The notes under the pieces: model-generated | What the model was told of the DNA's origin: nothing | What the model saw: the letters and a program-made list of their open reading frames with translations, nothing else | The model's database searches: none | Shown here: positions 1 to 6,827 of the stretch, in pieces | Numbering within the stretch: position 1 is the first letter of the stretch | How the letters are laid out: every line of letters starts with the position of its first letter | Assembly (NCBI GenBank): GCA_021767985.1 | Contig: JAASSH010000115.1 | Span: forward strand, 1-6,827 | Direction of reading: 5' to 3' | DNA: 6,827 nt | Origin: Gammaproteobacteria bacterium | GTDB lineage: Bacteria; Pseudomonadota; Gammaproteobacteria; GCA-001735895 | Program-made: the position numbers and the translations under genes

Positions 1-1
1 A

Positions 2-1045
2 GGCGTCGAATACATGTGCGTCAACACCGACGTACAGGCGCTGAAAAAGATGGAAGTACGCACGACGATGCAAATTGGCGCCAGCATAACAAAGGGTCTG
101 GGCGCAGGTGCCGATCCGGGTATCGGGCGGCAGGCGGCGCTGGAAGATCGCGAACGTATCCAGGAAGTGATCGAAGGCTCGAACATGCTGTTCGTTACCG
201 CCGGCATGGGTGGCGGTACCGGCACCGGTGCGGCGCCGGTGATTGCGCAGATTGCCAAGGAAATGGGAATACTGACGGTCGCGGTCGTAACCAAGCCGTT
301 CGGCTTCGAACGCAGCAAGCGCATGTCACAGGCCGATGTGGGCATCAAGGAACTCTCCAGCGTGGTCGATTCGCTGATTACCATCCCGAACGACAAGCTG
401 ATGCCGGTACTCGGCAAGCAGACCTCGTTGCTGGAAGTTTTCGAAAAGGCCAACGACGTGCTGCGCGGTGCGGTACAGGGGATCGCCGAGCTGATTACCT
501 GCCCCGGCCTGATCAACGTCGACTTTGCCGACGTGCGCACGGTCATGTCGGAAATGGGTATGGCAATGATGGGTTCGGGTGCCGCGACCGGTGACAATCG
601 CGCCAAGGAAGCGGCAATGGCCGCAATCGCTTCGCCGTTGCTGGAAGACGTCAATATTTCAGGAGCACAGGGCATATTGGTCAACGTCACCGCGGGGCTG
701 GATCTGGCCATCGGTGAACTCGACGATGTCGGTACCGCGATTACCGAGCTGGCTTCCGCCGATGCCAACGTCGTGGTTGGAACCGTCATCGACTCGAATA
801 TGAACGATGGTGAACTGCGCGTCACGATGGTGGCCACGGGCCTCGGCAAGGACAGGGTACTGTCCGAAGTTCCGGCCGCGACCGCGATTCAGCCTGAAAG
901 CAATGGCGAGGTCGATTACAAGAAGCTGGAACGTCCGACCGCGATTCGGCAGAAGGTTGTCGGCGATACGGTCGAGATGCCTGAAGACAAGGAGAGCATG
1001 GAGTATCTCGAAATTCCGGCATTCCTGCGTCGCCAGGCCGATTAA
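2..1045 (+). CDS. ftsZ: Cell division protein FtsZ, 5'-truncated by window edge
   Basis: FtsZ is the tubulin-like GTPase that polymerises at midcell into the division ring. The frame is open from base 2, so the ATG at 14 is internal; the first visible residues align with about residue 36 of E. coli FtsZ, and the GTP-binding N-terminus with its first glycine loop is missing. The visible 347 residues include the tubulin signature GGGTGTG (about 70-76), the T7 loop NVDFADV (about 172-178) that supplies the catalytic aspartate to the neighbouring subunit, a short variable linker, and the C-terminal peptide YLEIPAFLR (about 335-343), which in the family binds FtsA and ZipA. Complete core and tail argue for a functional protein. 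Departures from the usual family sequence, judged from memory, are Cys in ITCPGL where Arg is common, and IGASITKG where IGSGITKG is common. The downstream neighbour is a yrbL-like gene instead of lpxC, so this may be a relocated or second ftsZ. No clear terminator follows it, so readthrough into yrbL is possible. Confidence 0.97.
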   Translation, partial: GVEYMCVNTDVQALKKMEVRTTMQIGASITKGLGAGADPGIGRQAALEDRERIQEVIEGSNMLFVTAGMGGGTGTGAAPVIAQIAKEMGILTVAVVTKPFGFERSKRMSQADVGIKELSSVVDSLITIPNDKLMPVLGKQTSLLEVFEKANDVLRGAVQGIAELITCPGLINVDFADVRTVMSEMGMAMMGSGAATGDNRAKEAAMAAIASPLLEDVNISGAQGILVNVTAGLDLAIGELDDVGTAITELASADANVVVGTVIDSNMNDGELRVTMVATGLGKDRVLSEVPAATAIQPESNGEVDYKKLERPTAIRQKVVGDTVEMPEDKESMEYLEIPAFLRRQAD

Positions 1046-1070
1046 ACGGCAATTCCTCTTGCCAGGAGAC

Positions 1071-1088
1071 TGGTTCAGGGATGAACCA
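1071..1088 (+). promoter_or_regulatory. Small hairpin between ftsZ and the yrbL-like gene
   Basis: TGGTTC (1071-1076) and GAACCA (1083-1088) form a perfect 6-base stem around the loop AGGGAT. There is no T-run after it, so it does not look like an intrinsic terminator. The ATG of a 14-codon mini-ORF begins in the loop at 1081 and its G lies in the stem, so in RNA the hairpin could mask or expose that start. It could equally be a DNA operator or a chance palindrome. Confidence 0.25.
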
Positions 1089-1125
1089 TGACTCTTTAGT
1101 CTTCCCGCCAGCGCTTTCTTTATGA
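1081..1125 (+). CDS. Possible 14-codon leader peptide ahead of the yrbL-like gene
   Basis: An ATG at 1081 opens a 14-residue frame reading MNHDSLVFPPALSL. Its TGA (1123-1125) overlaps the ATG of the yrbL-like gene in an ATGA arrangement, the usual geometry for translational coupling. AGGAG lies at 1064-1068, twelve bases upstream, which is long for a Shine-Dalgarno spacing. The yrbL-like start has no purine-rich ribosome-binding site of its own, so delivery of ribosomes by this leader would make sense. A frame this short can easily arise by chance, and the peptide resembles nothing I recognise. Confidence 0.2.
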   Translation: MNHDSLVFPPALSL

Positions 1126-1736
1126 GTGATACGGTTTCACTGTCCCCGCAGGATTTCGTGGCCGAAGGCACCGACCGTGCCTGTTATCGACACCCGACAG
1201 AAGCGAAATACTGTATCAAGGTTTTACATCCCGAATGCCGCATCGGGCGTTTCTGGCGTGAAGTGAAGTACTACCGCAGGCTGCAACGACGCAAGGTCGG
1301 TTTCCATCATCTGACATCGTTTCACGGACTGGTCAAAACCAGCCTGGGCCTGGGCGCGGTGTTCGACCTGGTACTGGATGACGATGGCCGGGTTTCGAAA
1401 TCACTGGAACATTACCTGGCCAAGGATGACCGGCGTTTCAACGACTGGGTGGTCAATGAAATCGAAAGTCTCAAACAGGACCTGTATGACCAGTGGATCG
1501 TATTTCACGATTTGAACCCAACCAACATACTGGTGCAGCGTATCGGCTTCGACGAGTTCCGCCTGGTCGTGATCGACGGCATCGGTCACAACCACTTCAT
1601 ACCGCTGGCCAGTTTTTCCAGCAGGATCGCCCGCAAAAAACTGGTTCGAGTCTGGAATCGACGCTACCGGCAGTGGTATGCCGCGTTTCCGTCGGTGGTC
1701 GGTCGGCTAAAGCCTTATCCAGTCATCCGCTCCTGA
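1122..1736 (+). CDS. YrbL-family protein with kinase-like fold
   Basis: This 204-residue protein resembles E. coli YrbL, known as a member of the PhoP regulatory network and otherwise of unknown biochemical function. Shared blocks from memory are an N-terminal GTxRxCYxHP segment, CIKV, a ReXKYY block, xPxNIL, and a C-terminal IPLA...R.W region. The layout recalls protein kinases and lipopolysaccharide sugar kinases: Lys33 in CIKV matches the ATP-binding lysine, Glu47 in REVKYY could be the helix-C glutamate, HDLNPTN (129-135) resembles the catalytic loop with Asp130 and Asn135, and Asp152-Gly153 sits where DFG would be. That suggests phosphotransfer, possibly to envelope lipid or sugar, but this is inference. 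No signal peptide or membrane segment is seen, so it should be cytosolic. The ATG at 1122 is the only plausible start, because a TGA at 1089 closes the frame upstream. It lacks a clear ribosome-binding site and may be coupled to a mini-ORF. It converges with the doxX-like gene. Confidence 0.85.
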   Translation: MSDTVSLSPQDFVAEGTDRACYRHPTEAKYCIKVLHPECRIGRFWREVKYYRRLQRRKVGFHHLTSFHGLVKTSLGLGAVFDLVLDDDGRVSKSLEHYLAKDDRRFNDWVVNEIESLKQDLYDQWIVFHDLNPTNILVQRIGFDEFRLVVIDGIGHNHFIPLASFSSRIARKKLVRVWNRRYRQWYAAFPSVVGRLKPYPVIRS

Positions 1737-1755
1737 ACGGATCGTCCGGGAGTTT
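1730..1755 (+). terminator. Hairpin between convergent yrbL-like and doxX-like genes
   Basis: CTCCTGAACG (1730-1739) can pair with CGTCCGGGAG (1743-1752) around the loop GAT. This gives a ten-position stem with one A-C mismatch and one G-T wobble, and TTT follows on the plus strand. It overlaps the stop codon of the yrbL-like gene and fills most of the 18-base gap to the doxX-like stop. It fits a weak intrinsic terminator for the plus-strand gene. On the minus strand the hairpin is not followed by a T-run, so termination in that direction is less likely. Confidence 0.4.
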
Positions 1756-2216
1756 CAGTCCTTACCCAGTTTCGATTTGAGCCAGTGGTCGATCGAGAAT
1801 AACCCGCCGCCATAGATAATGCTGGTAAGCAGCATCGAACCCCACAGGTAATGCCAGACCAGGCCGGCTCCCTTGGCCAGCGTGGCGTAATAGGAGACCA
1901 CGGCCATGATATTGACGAAGCTTAGCGCGATGGCGGTGAAGCGGGTGCCGAGTCCTGCAATCAGGAACACCGGGAATACCAGTTCACCGAAGGTTGCGAG
2001 GTAGGCCGCCAGTTCGAAGTTTAGTAGCGGTACCTGGTACTCGTATTCGAACAGGACCAGCGTGGTTTCCCAGTCTCCAATCTTGTGCATACCCGACTTC
2101 AGGAACACCCAGGCAACATATACCCTGATAAACAACAGGAATGGCGCCTCCAGCTTCGATAGCAATTCGCTCATCGTCTGCGTTGGTCCATCCAGTTTTT
2201 CTACTAATCCGATCAT
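1755..2216 (-). CDS. DoxX-family integral membrane protein
   Basis: This is a 153-residue inner-membrane protein of the DoxX/DoxD-like family. Family members are small four-helix proteins, some linked to thiosulfate:quinone oxidoreductase or to redox and thiol stress complexes, but most have no assigned reaction. Four hydrophobic segments are visible at roughly residues 25-43, 66-89, 92-111 and 119-140. The block GELVFPVFLIAGLGTRFTAI (78-97) is typical of the family, as are the polar residues around KSGMHKIGDW after the first helix. The ATG at 2216 was chosen because GGGGGAG lies four bases upstream; the longer frame to 2309 would add 31 residues of non-family character starting inside a hairpin loop. 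The gene is alone on its strand, separated from valS by about 150 bases with a hairpin, and converges on the yrbL-like gene. Its substrate cannot be told from the context. Confidence 0.85.
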   Translation of the reverse strand: MIGLVEKLDGPTQTMSELLSKLEAPFLLFIRVYVAWVFLKSGMHKIGDWETTLVLFEYEYQVPLLNFELAAYLATFGELVFPVFLIAGLGTRFTAIALSFVNIMAVVSYYATLAKGAGLVWHYLWGSMLLTSIIYGGGLFSIDHWLKSKLGKD

Positions 2217-2220
2217 CCTG

Positions 2221-2227
2221 CTCCCCC
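2221..2227 (-). promoter_or_regulatory. Ribosome-binding site of the doxX-like gene
   Basis: On the minus strand GGGGGAG precedes CAGG and the ATG at 2216. This purine-rich stretch is the only good Shine-Dalgarno candidate near the possible starts, and it decides in favour of 2216 over the upstream start at 2309. Confidence 0.65.
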
Positions 2228-2255
2228 GTGCTTTTGTTTGAATTTGTAGGTGTTT

Positions 2256-2269
2256 GGAACAGGGGTTCC
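2256..2269. promoter_or_regulatory. Palindrome upstream of the doxX-like gene
   Basis: GGAAC (2256-2260) and GTTCC (2265-2269) form an inverted repeat with the 4-base spacer AGGG, about 40 bases upstream of the doxX-like start. The position is where a promoter would lie; TACAAA on the minus strand nearby is a possible but weak -10, and I see no matching -35. It could be an operator, or chance. Confidence 0.2.
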
Positions 2270-2293
2270 CGAGAAAGTTCCTTCTCAGATTAC

Positions 2294-2318
2294 ACCGGGC
2301 AGCGGACATCTGCCCGGT
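2294..2318 (-). terminator. Strong hairpin downstream of valS
   Basis: ACCGGGCAG (2294-2302) pairs perfectly with CTGCCCGGT (2310-2318) around a 7-base loop, giving a nine-pair GC-rich stem 50 bases after the valS stop codon. On the minus strand no T-run follows, so it is not a textbook intrinsic terminator; on the plus strand only TT follows the stem, as the third T of that run is its last base. It may end or stabilise the valS transcript and insulates valS from the doxX-like gene. The stem is the clearest structure in this 151-base intergenic region. Confidence 0.45.
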
Positions 2319-2367
2319 TTAGCAAGCCCGGCTGTGAATCGAGGGTGCCATAGAGTGCGGTTGCCGG

Positions 2368-5136
2368 TTATATGGCAGCGATACGTTCCGCCTGCGCCCG
2401 CAGGCTGTTGAGCGCGGATTCGGCGTCGGCGAGTTTTTCCTTTTCTTTCGCGACCACGGCTTCCGGCGCCCGCGAAACAAAGTTTTCATTCGACAGCTTG
2501 GTATTGATGCGCTCGGCGTCCTGCTCCAGCCGCGCGATATTTTTCTGCAGTCGCGCGAGCTCGGCCTGTTTGTCGATCAGGCCCGCCAGCGGTATCAGCA
2601 GCTGCATTTCGCCGACCAGTGAAGTTGCGGAATCGGGTGCCTGCGCTGCGGCATCGATCCAGGTAATCGACTCCAGTTTCGCCAGCGATTGCAGCAGACC
2701 GCGATTGTTTTCGATGCGCTGTTGATCTTCGCTACTACCATGCTGACAGATAACGGGTAACGGCCGGCCGGGCTTGATATCCATTTCGGATCGAATCTGG
2801 CGCACGCCCATGATGAACTGCTTAACCCAGTCGAGCTCCGCCAACACCGCGTCGTCGATCAGCGCGGGATCTGATTTCGGATAGTCGCGCTGCATGATGG
2901 TTTCGCCCTCGATCCAGGCTAGCGGCGCGACGCGTTGCCAGAGCTCCTCGGTGATGTAGGGCATGACGGGATGCAACAACCGCAGAATCGATTCGAGCAC
3001 CGTGACCAGCGTGTGGCGCGCGGCTTTTTTGGCCGCGACCGGGTAGTCGTCGGAGTAGAGAACCGGCTTGGAGAGCTCGATATACCAGTCACAATAGTCG
3101 TTCCAGACGAATTCATAGAGATCCCGTGCCACCAGGTCGAAGCGGTAGTTTTCGATGTGGTTGGCGATATCGCCGCTGACCTGCTGCAGGCGTGCGATGA
3201 TCCAGCGATCCGCCAGCGTCGGGCTGCCCGCGGTGCAGTCTTCGCCCTCGGTGTTTTGCAACACGTAGCGCGTCGCGTTCCACAGCTTGTTACAAAAGTT
3301 GCGATAGCCTTCGATACGTCCCAGGTCGAATCGAATATCGCGTCCGGTAGTAGCGAGCGCGGTAAAGGTAAAGCGCAGGGCGTCGGTGCCATAGGCCGGT
3401 ATCCCTTCGGGAAAATGCTTGCGCGTCGCGGCCTCGATTTTCGGAGCCATCTCCGGCTGCATCAGGCCGGTGATGCGCTTGGTCACGAGGTCGTCGAGGG
3501 AGATGCCATCGATCAGATCCAGCGGGTCGAGTACGTTACCCTTCGATTTCGACATTTTGTTGCCGTCGGCATCGCGCACCAGGCCGTGAATGTACACCTG
3601 GTGGAATGGCACTTCGTCCATGAACTTGAGGCCGAACATGATCATGCGCGCTACCCAGAAAAAGATTATGTCGAAGCCGGTAACCAGCACGCTGGTCGGA
3701 TAAAAAGTCCGCAGCGCAGGATCCTCGCGGTCGGGCCAGCCGAGCGTGCTGAACGGCCAGAGCGCGGACGAGAACCAGGTATCGAGCACGTCTTCGTCCT
3801 GGGTCAGCTCGATATCCGCCGCCAGGCCGTACTTTTCACGCACCTGTTCGACGTTCGCGGCGACGTAAACGTTGCCGTAGTTGTCGTACCAGGCGGGGAT
3901 GCGATGGCCCCACCAGAGCTGGCGCGAGATGCACCAGTCCTGGATGTCTTCCATCCAGTTGTAATAGGTCTTGCTCCAGTTTTCCGGGATAAAGCGAATT
4001 CTGCCGTCTTTGACCGCCGTGATCGAAGGCTTGGCAAGCGGCTCGGCGCGCACGAACCATTGGTCGGTCAGGTAGGGCTCGATGACCACGCCGGATCGAT
4101 CGCCGTAGGGTCGCTTGTAGACATGATCTTCGACCTTGACCAACAGGCCGGCGGCCTCGAGATCCTTGACGATCTTGTCCCGGGCGTCGAAACGATCCAT
4201 TCCCTGGTAGGCGGGCGGCGCGTTTTCATTCATTACCGCGTCGATCGTGAACAGGTTGATCACTTCCATTTCATGGCGTTGCCCGACTTCGTAGTCGTTG
4301 AAGTCATGCGCCGGGGTGATCTTGACGCAGCCGGTACCGAATTCGGGATCGACGTAGTCGTCGGTGATAATCGGAATGATGCGCGTCGTCATCGGCACCT
4401 GCACTCGCTTGCCGACGAAATCCCGGTAACGCTCATCCCCCGGGCTAACCGCGAGTGCGCCGTCGGCGAGAATGGTTTCGGGGCGGGTGGTCGCGATTTC
4501 GAGATGGGTAACGCCGTTGATCGGGCCGTCGACCAGCGGGTAACGTACGTGGTAGAGCGATCCCTGTTCCTCCTCGTTGATGACTTCGAGATCGGAGATC
4601 GCCGTATGCAATACCGGGTCCCAGTTAACCAGGCGCTTGCCGCGGTAAATCAGGTCTTCTTCGTAAAGTTTGATGAAGACTTCCTGCACCGCGGCGGACA
4701 GCCCGTCGTCCATCGTGAAACGTTCTCGTGACCAGTCCGGCGAGGCGCCCATGCGGCGCAGTTGGCGGGTAATGGTGTTACCGGATTCCGCCTTCCATTG
4801 CCACACGCGTTCGGTGAACGCGTCGCGGCCCAGGTCGTGGCGGGTTTTACCTTCCTGTGCAAGCTGACGCTCGACTACCATTTGTGTCGCGATGCCGGCG
4901 TGATCGGTACCCGGCTGCCACAGGGTGTTGTCACCCTTCATGCGGTGATAACGAATCAGCGTATCCATGATCGTATCCTGGAAGGCGTGACCCATGTGCA
5001 GGCTGCCGGTCACGTTCGGTGGCGGGATCACGATGCAGTAGGGATCACCTTCGCCGCTGGCGGCAAAATAACCCTTTTCTTCCCAGCGCTGGTACCAGGT
5101 CTGTTCAATCGAATGCGGATCGTAAGTCTTGTCCAT
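2368..5136 (-). CDS. valS: Valyl-tRNA synthetase
   Basis: ValS attaches valine to tRNA-Val in the cytosol and hydrolyses mischarged threonyl-tRNA. It is a class Ia synthetase, 922 residues here against about 951 in E. coli. The N-terminus [18 protein letters not shown] matches the family start. The HIGH motif appears as HMGH at about 47-50 after PPPNVTGSL. The inserted editing domain contains TTRPET (about 216-221) and the block [17 protein letters not shown] (about 267-283). KMSKS is at about 527-531. The anticodon-binding domain begins near [10 protein letters not shown] (about residue 610), and a heptad-rich coiled coil occupies about 852-922, the tRNA-contacting arm typical of ValS. All catalytic motifs are intact. 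The ATG at 5136 is preferred over the in-frame TTG at 5157, since the likely promoter would start RNA at about 5159 and the seven extra residues are not family-like. It has its own promoter and is not overlapped with the upstream operon. Confidence 0.98.
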   Translation of the reverse strand: MDKTYDPHSIEQTWYQRWEEKGYFAASGEGDPYCIVIPPPNVTGSLHMGHAFQDTIMDTLIRYHRMKGDNTLWQPGTDHAGIATQMVVERQLAQEGKTRHDLGRDAFTERVWQWKAESGNTITRQLRRMGASPDWSRERFTMDDGLSAAVQEVFIKLYEEDLIYRGKRLVNWDPVLHTAISDLEVINEEEQGSLYHVRYPLVDGPINGVTHLEIATTRPETILADGALAVSPGDERYRDFVGKRVQVPMTTRIIPIITDDYVDPEFGTGCVKITPAHDFNDYEVGQRHEMEVINLFTIDAVMNENAPPAYQGMDRFDARDKIVKDLEAAGLLVKVEDHVYKRPYGDRSGVVIEPYLTDQWFVRAEPLAKPSITAVKDGRIRFIPENWSKTYYNWMEDIQDWCISRQLWWGHRIPAWYDNYGNVYVAANVEQVREKYGLAADIELTQDEDVLDTWFSSALWPFSTLGWPDREDPALRTFYPTSVLVTGFDIIFFWVARMIMFGLKFMDEVPFHQVYIHGLVRDADGNKMSKSKGNVLDPLDLIDGISLDDLVTKRITGLMQPEMAPKIEAATRKHFPEGIPAYGTDALRFTFTALATTGRDIRFDLGRIEGYRNFCNKLWNATRYVLQNTEGEDCTAGSPTLADRWIIARLQQVSGDIANHIENYRFDLVARDLYEFVWNDYCDWYIELSKPVLYSDDYPVAAKKAARHTLVTVLESILRLLHPVMPYITEELWQRVAPLAWIEGETIMQRDYPKSDPALIDDAVLAELDWVKQFIMGVRQIRSEMDIKPGRPLPVICQHGSSEDQQRIENNRGLLQSLAKLESITWIDAAAQAPDSATSLVGEMQLLIPLAGLIDKQAELARLQKNIARLEQDAERINTKLSNENFVSRAPEAVVAKEKEKLADAESALNSLRAQAERIAAI

Positions 5137-5165
5137 CTCTCGGGCGGCGCAAATCAAAGGGCGCG

Positions 5166-5194
5166 ATTATACCTTGCCCCCTGCGCGTTTTGCA
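5166..5194 (-). promoter_or_regulatory. Probable sigma-70 promoter of valS
   Basis: The minus strand reads a perfect TATAAT at 5171-5166. The hexamer 17 bases further upstream, TGCAAA at 5194-5189, matches TTGACA poorly (three of six), so strength may rest on the -10 or on an activator. Transcription would begin near 5159, leaving an untranslated leader of about 23 bases before the ATG at 5136. That is too short for a T-box or a tRNA-like leader. Confidence 0.6.
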
Positions 5195-5240
5195 CTGTTT
5201 CTATCGTTCCTGGAAGCTGTGTTTTTCAGGTGGCTTCGAA

Positions 5241-5312
5241 GGGGTCAGAGCAAAAATACCGTTGAGAATTGAGTAGTAGAATGTTTTCCCCCGGTATTTT
5301 TGGTCTGACCCC
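5241..5312. repeat. 72-base inverted-repeat element (REP/MITE-like)
   Basis: The left arm GGGGTCAGAGCAAAAATACC (5241-5260, extendable to G5261) is the reverse complement of the right arm at 5292-5312 with a single mismatch, G5250 against G5303. The arms enclose a 30-base AT-richer centre. A 21-position stem with one mismatch is far beyond chance for an intergenic region. The GGGGTCAGA / TCTGACCCC ends look like a motif I associate with short palindromic repeats scattered in many gammaproteobacterial genomes, sometimes near REP-associated tyrosine transposases; that association is from memory. No transposase gene lies in the window, so it would be a non-autonomous copy. It lies between the end of the pepA-holC operon and the valS promoter, and as RNA could also act as a barrier at the operon's 3' end. 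Confidence 0.8.
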
Positions 5313-5354
5313 GGGCGTCGCAAGGTGGGAAGATCCTTTGGCAGCGATTCGAAA

Positions 5355-5384
5355 GACCTGATACCGGTCCTGTTACTTCAGGAC
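5355..5384 (-). terminator. Alternative hairpins at the 3' end of the pepA-holC operon
   Basis: GTCCTG (5367-5372) and CAGGAC (5379-5384) form a perfect 6-base stem that includes the stop codon of the acidic ORF in its loop and arm. A competing stem, GACC (5355-5358) with GGTC (5366-5369), uses some of the same bases; on the minus strand it is extended by a wobble and an A-T pair and ends in TTT. The two are mutually exclusive. Either could be a weak terminator, but both are short. Confidence 0.25.
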
Positions 5385-5691
5385 TTGTCGAGTTCTTTCT
5401 GGATCGCGAGTTTGATTTCCTGCCAGGCGAGTTCCATGTGTTCGTCGAGAATGCGACGGATGTTTTGCTCGAGCGCGGGATTGTTCTTGAACGGATCGAC
5501 CACGACCACGACGAGGTCGGCATCGGTCTCGTCTGAATCTTCCGTGCTGTCGGTCTCCTCGGCTCCGGTATCGACGCTGGCAGGATCGTCTGCCTTGAGG
5601 CCCAGTTCCTCATCGAGACCGAGATCGGTGATGCTGATTTCCTCACCTGACTCGATCAGGTCGGTTAAAATCGGGATGTTGTTCTGATCGC

Positions 5692-5695
<4 letters not shown>
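5378..5695 (-). CDS. Small acidic protein of the pepA-holC operon, function unknown
   Basis: This 105-residue protein is not one I can name. Three parts are visible: an N-terminal segment with IPILTDLIESGEE (7-19); a strongly acidic, probably disordered middle (about 20-60, rich in Asp and Glu) ending in a run of five valines (62-66); and a C-terminal helix-forming stretch (about 71-105) with alternating hydrophobic and charged residues. It has no signal peptide, no membrane helix and no cysteine. Its ATG overlaps the holC stop codon as ATGA, so it is very likely translated by coupling with holC. Small acidic hypothetical proteins at this place between holC and valS occur, as I recall, in other gammaproteobacteria. 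That makes it a real gene and hints at a role near HolC or the replication clamp loader, but no function is shown by the sequence. Confidence 0.8.

Positions 5696-6827
<1,132 letters not shown>

Noticed and set aside
14..16. ATG at 14 as a true start of a short FtsZ
   Set aside because: The reading frame is open to the left edge and the four residues before it continue the normal FtsZ alignment, so the gene is cut by the window.
659..1171. A 170-codon minus-strand frame antisense to the end of ftsZ
   Set aside because: It overlaps well-conserved FtsZ coding sequence including the C-terminal tail, and its product shows no recognisable motif.
2217..2309. N-terminal extension of the doxX-like protein to the ATG at 2309
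   Set aside because: The extra 31 residues do not fit the family, the start lies in the loop of a strong hairpin, and a clear ribosome-binding site supports the ATG at 2216.
2935..4731. A 598-codon open frame on the plus strand, antisense to valS
   Set aside because: valS on the other strand has every family motif. The antisense frame reads as low-complexity charged sequence with no recognisable domain and is a by-product of the GC-rich codon pattern of valS.
5137..5157. TTG at 5157 as start of valS
   Set aside because: The likely transcription start near 5159 would leave almost no leader, the added residues are not family-like, and the ATG at 5136 matches the usual ValS N-terminus.
5137..5165. 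A T-box or other tRNA-sensing leader for valS
   Set aside because: The predicted untranslated leader is only about 23 bases, far too short, and no specifier or antiterminator structure is visible.
5245..5646. A 133-codon minus-strand frame overlapping the acidic ORF and the inverted repeat
   Set aside because: It is out of frame with the acidic ORF, lacks coupling to holC, and its Arg/Ser-rich product is typical of a frame-shifted shadow. It also runs into the repeat element.

Overview
The window looks like a piece of a gammaproteobacterial chromosome. The evidence is the minus-strand order pepA, holC, small acidic ORF, valS, which is the classical gammaproteobacterial pepA-holC-valS neighbourhood, together with FtsZ and ValS sequences of proteobacterial type and a YrbL-family gene. 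Base composition is moderately GC-rich and looks even throughout. I see no tRNA, rRNA, CRISPR array, transposase or phage gene. Genus cannot be assigned from the sequence alone.

Layout. Positions 2-1045 (+) hold the last 347 codons of ftsZ, cut by the left edge. A 76-base gap follows, containing a small hairpin and a 14-codon mini-ORF whose stop overlaps the start of a YrbL-like, kinase-fold gene (1122-1736, +). This gene converges on a small DoxX-type membrane protein gene (1755-2216, -), with a hairpin between the two. About 150 bases then hold the doxX upstream region and a strong hairpin downstream of valS. valS (2368-5136, -) is complete and has a recognisable promoter. A 241-base intergenic region between valS and the next gene contains a 72-base element with nearly perfect 21-base inverted arms, resembling a REP/MITE-type repeat. 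The right end holds a tightly packed minus-strand operon. It consists of pepA (C-terminal half, cut by the right edge), then holC (GTG start, GTGA overlap), then a 105-residue acidic protein (ATGA overlap).

Functions. ftsZ builds the division ring. pepA is a leucyl aminopeptidase. holC is the chi subunit of the DNA polymerase III clamp loader. valS charges tRNA-Val. These are housekeeping genes. The unusual parts are the position of ftsZ beside yrbL and doxX instead of lpxC, the kinase-like residues in the YrbL homologue, the unassigned acidic protein in the holC operon, and the inverted-repeat element. I found no convincing defence system or other wholly new multigene system.
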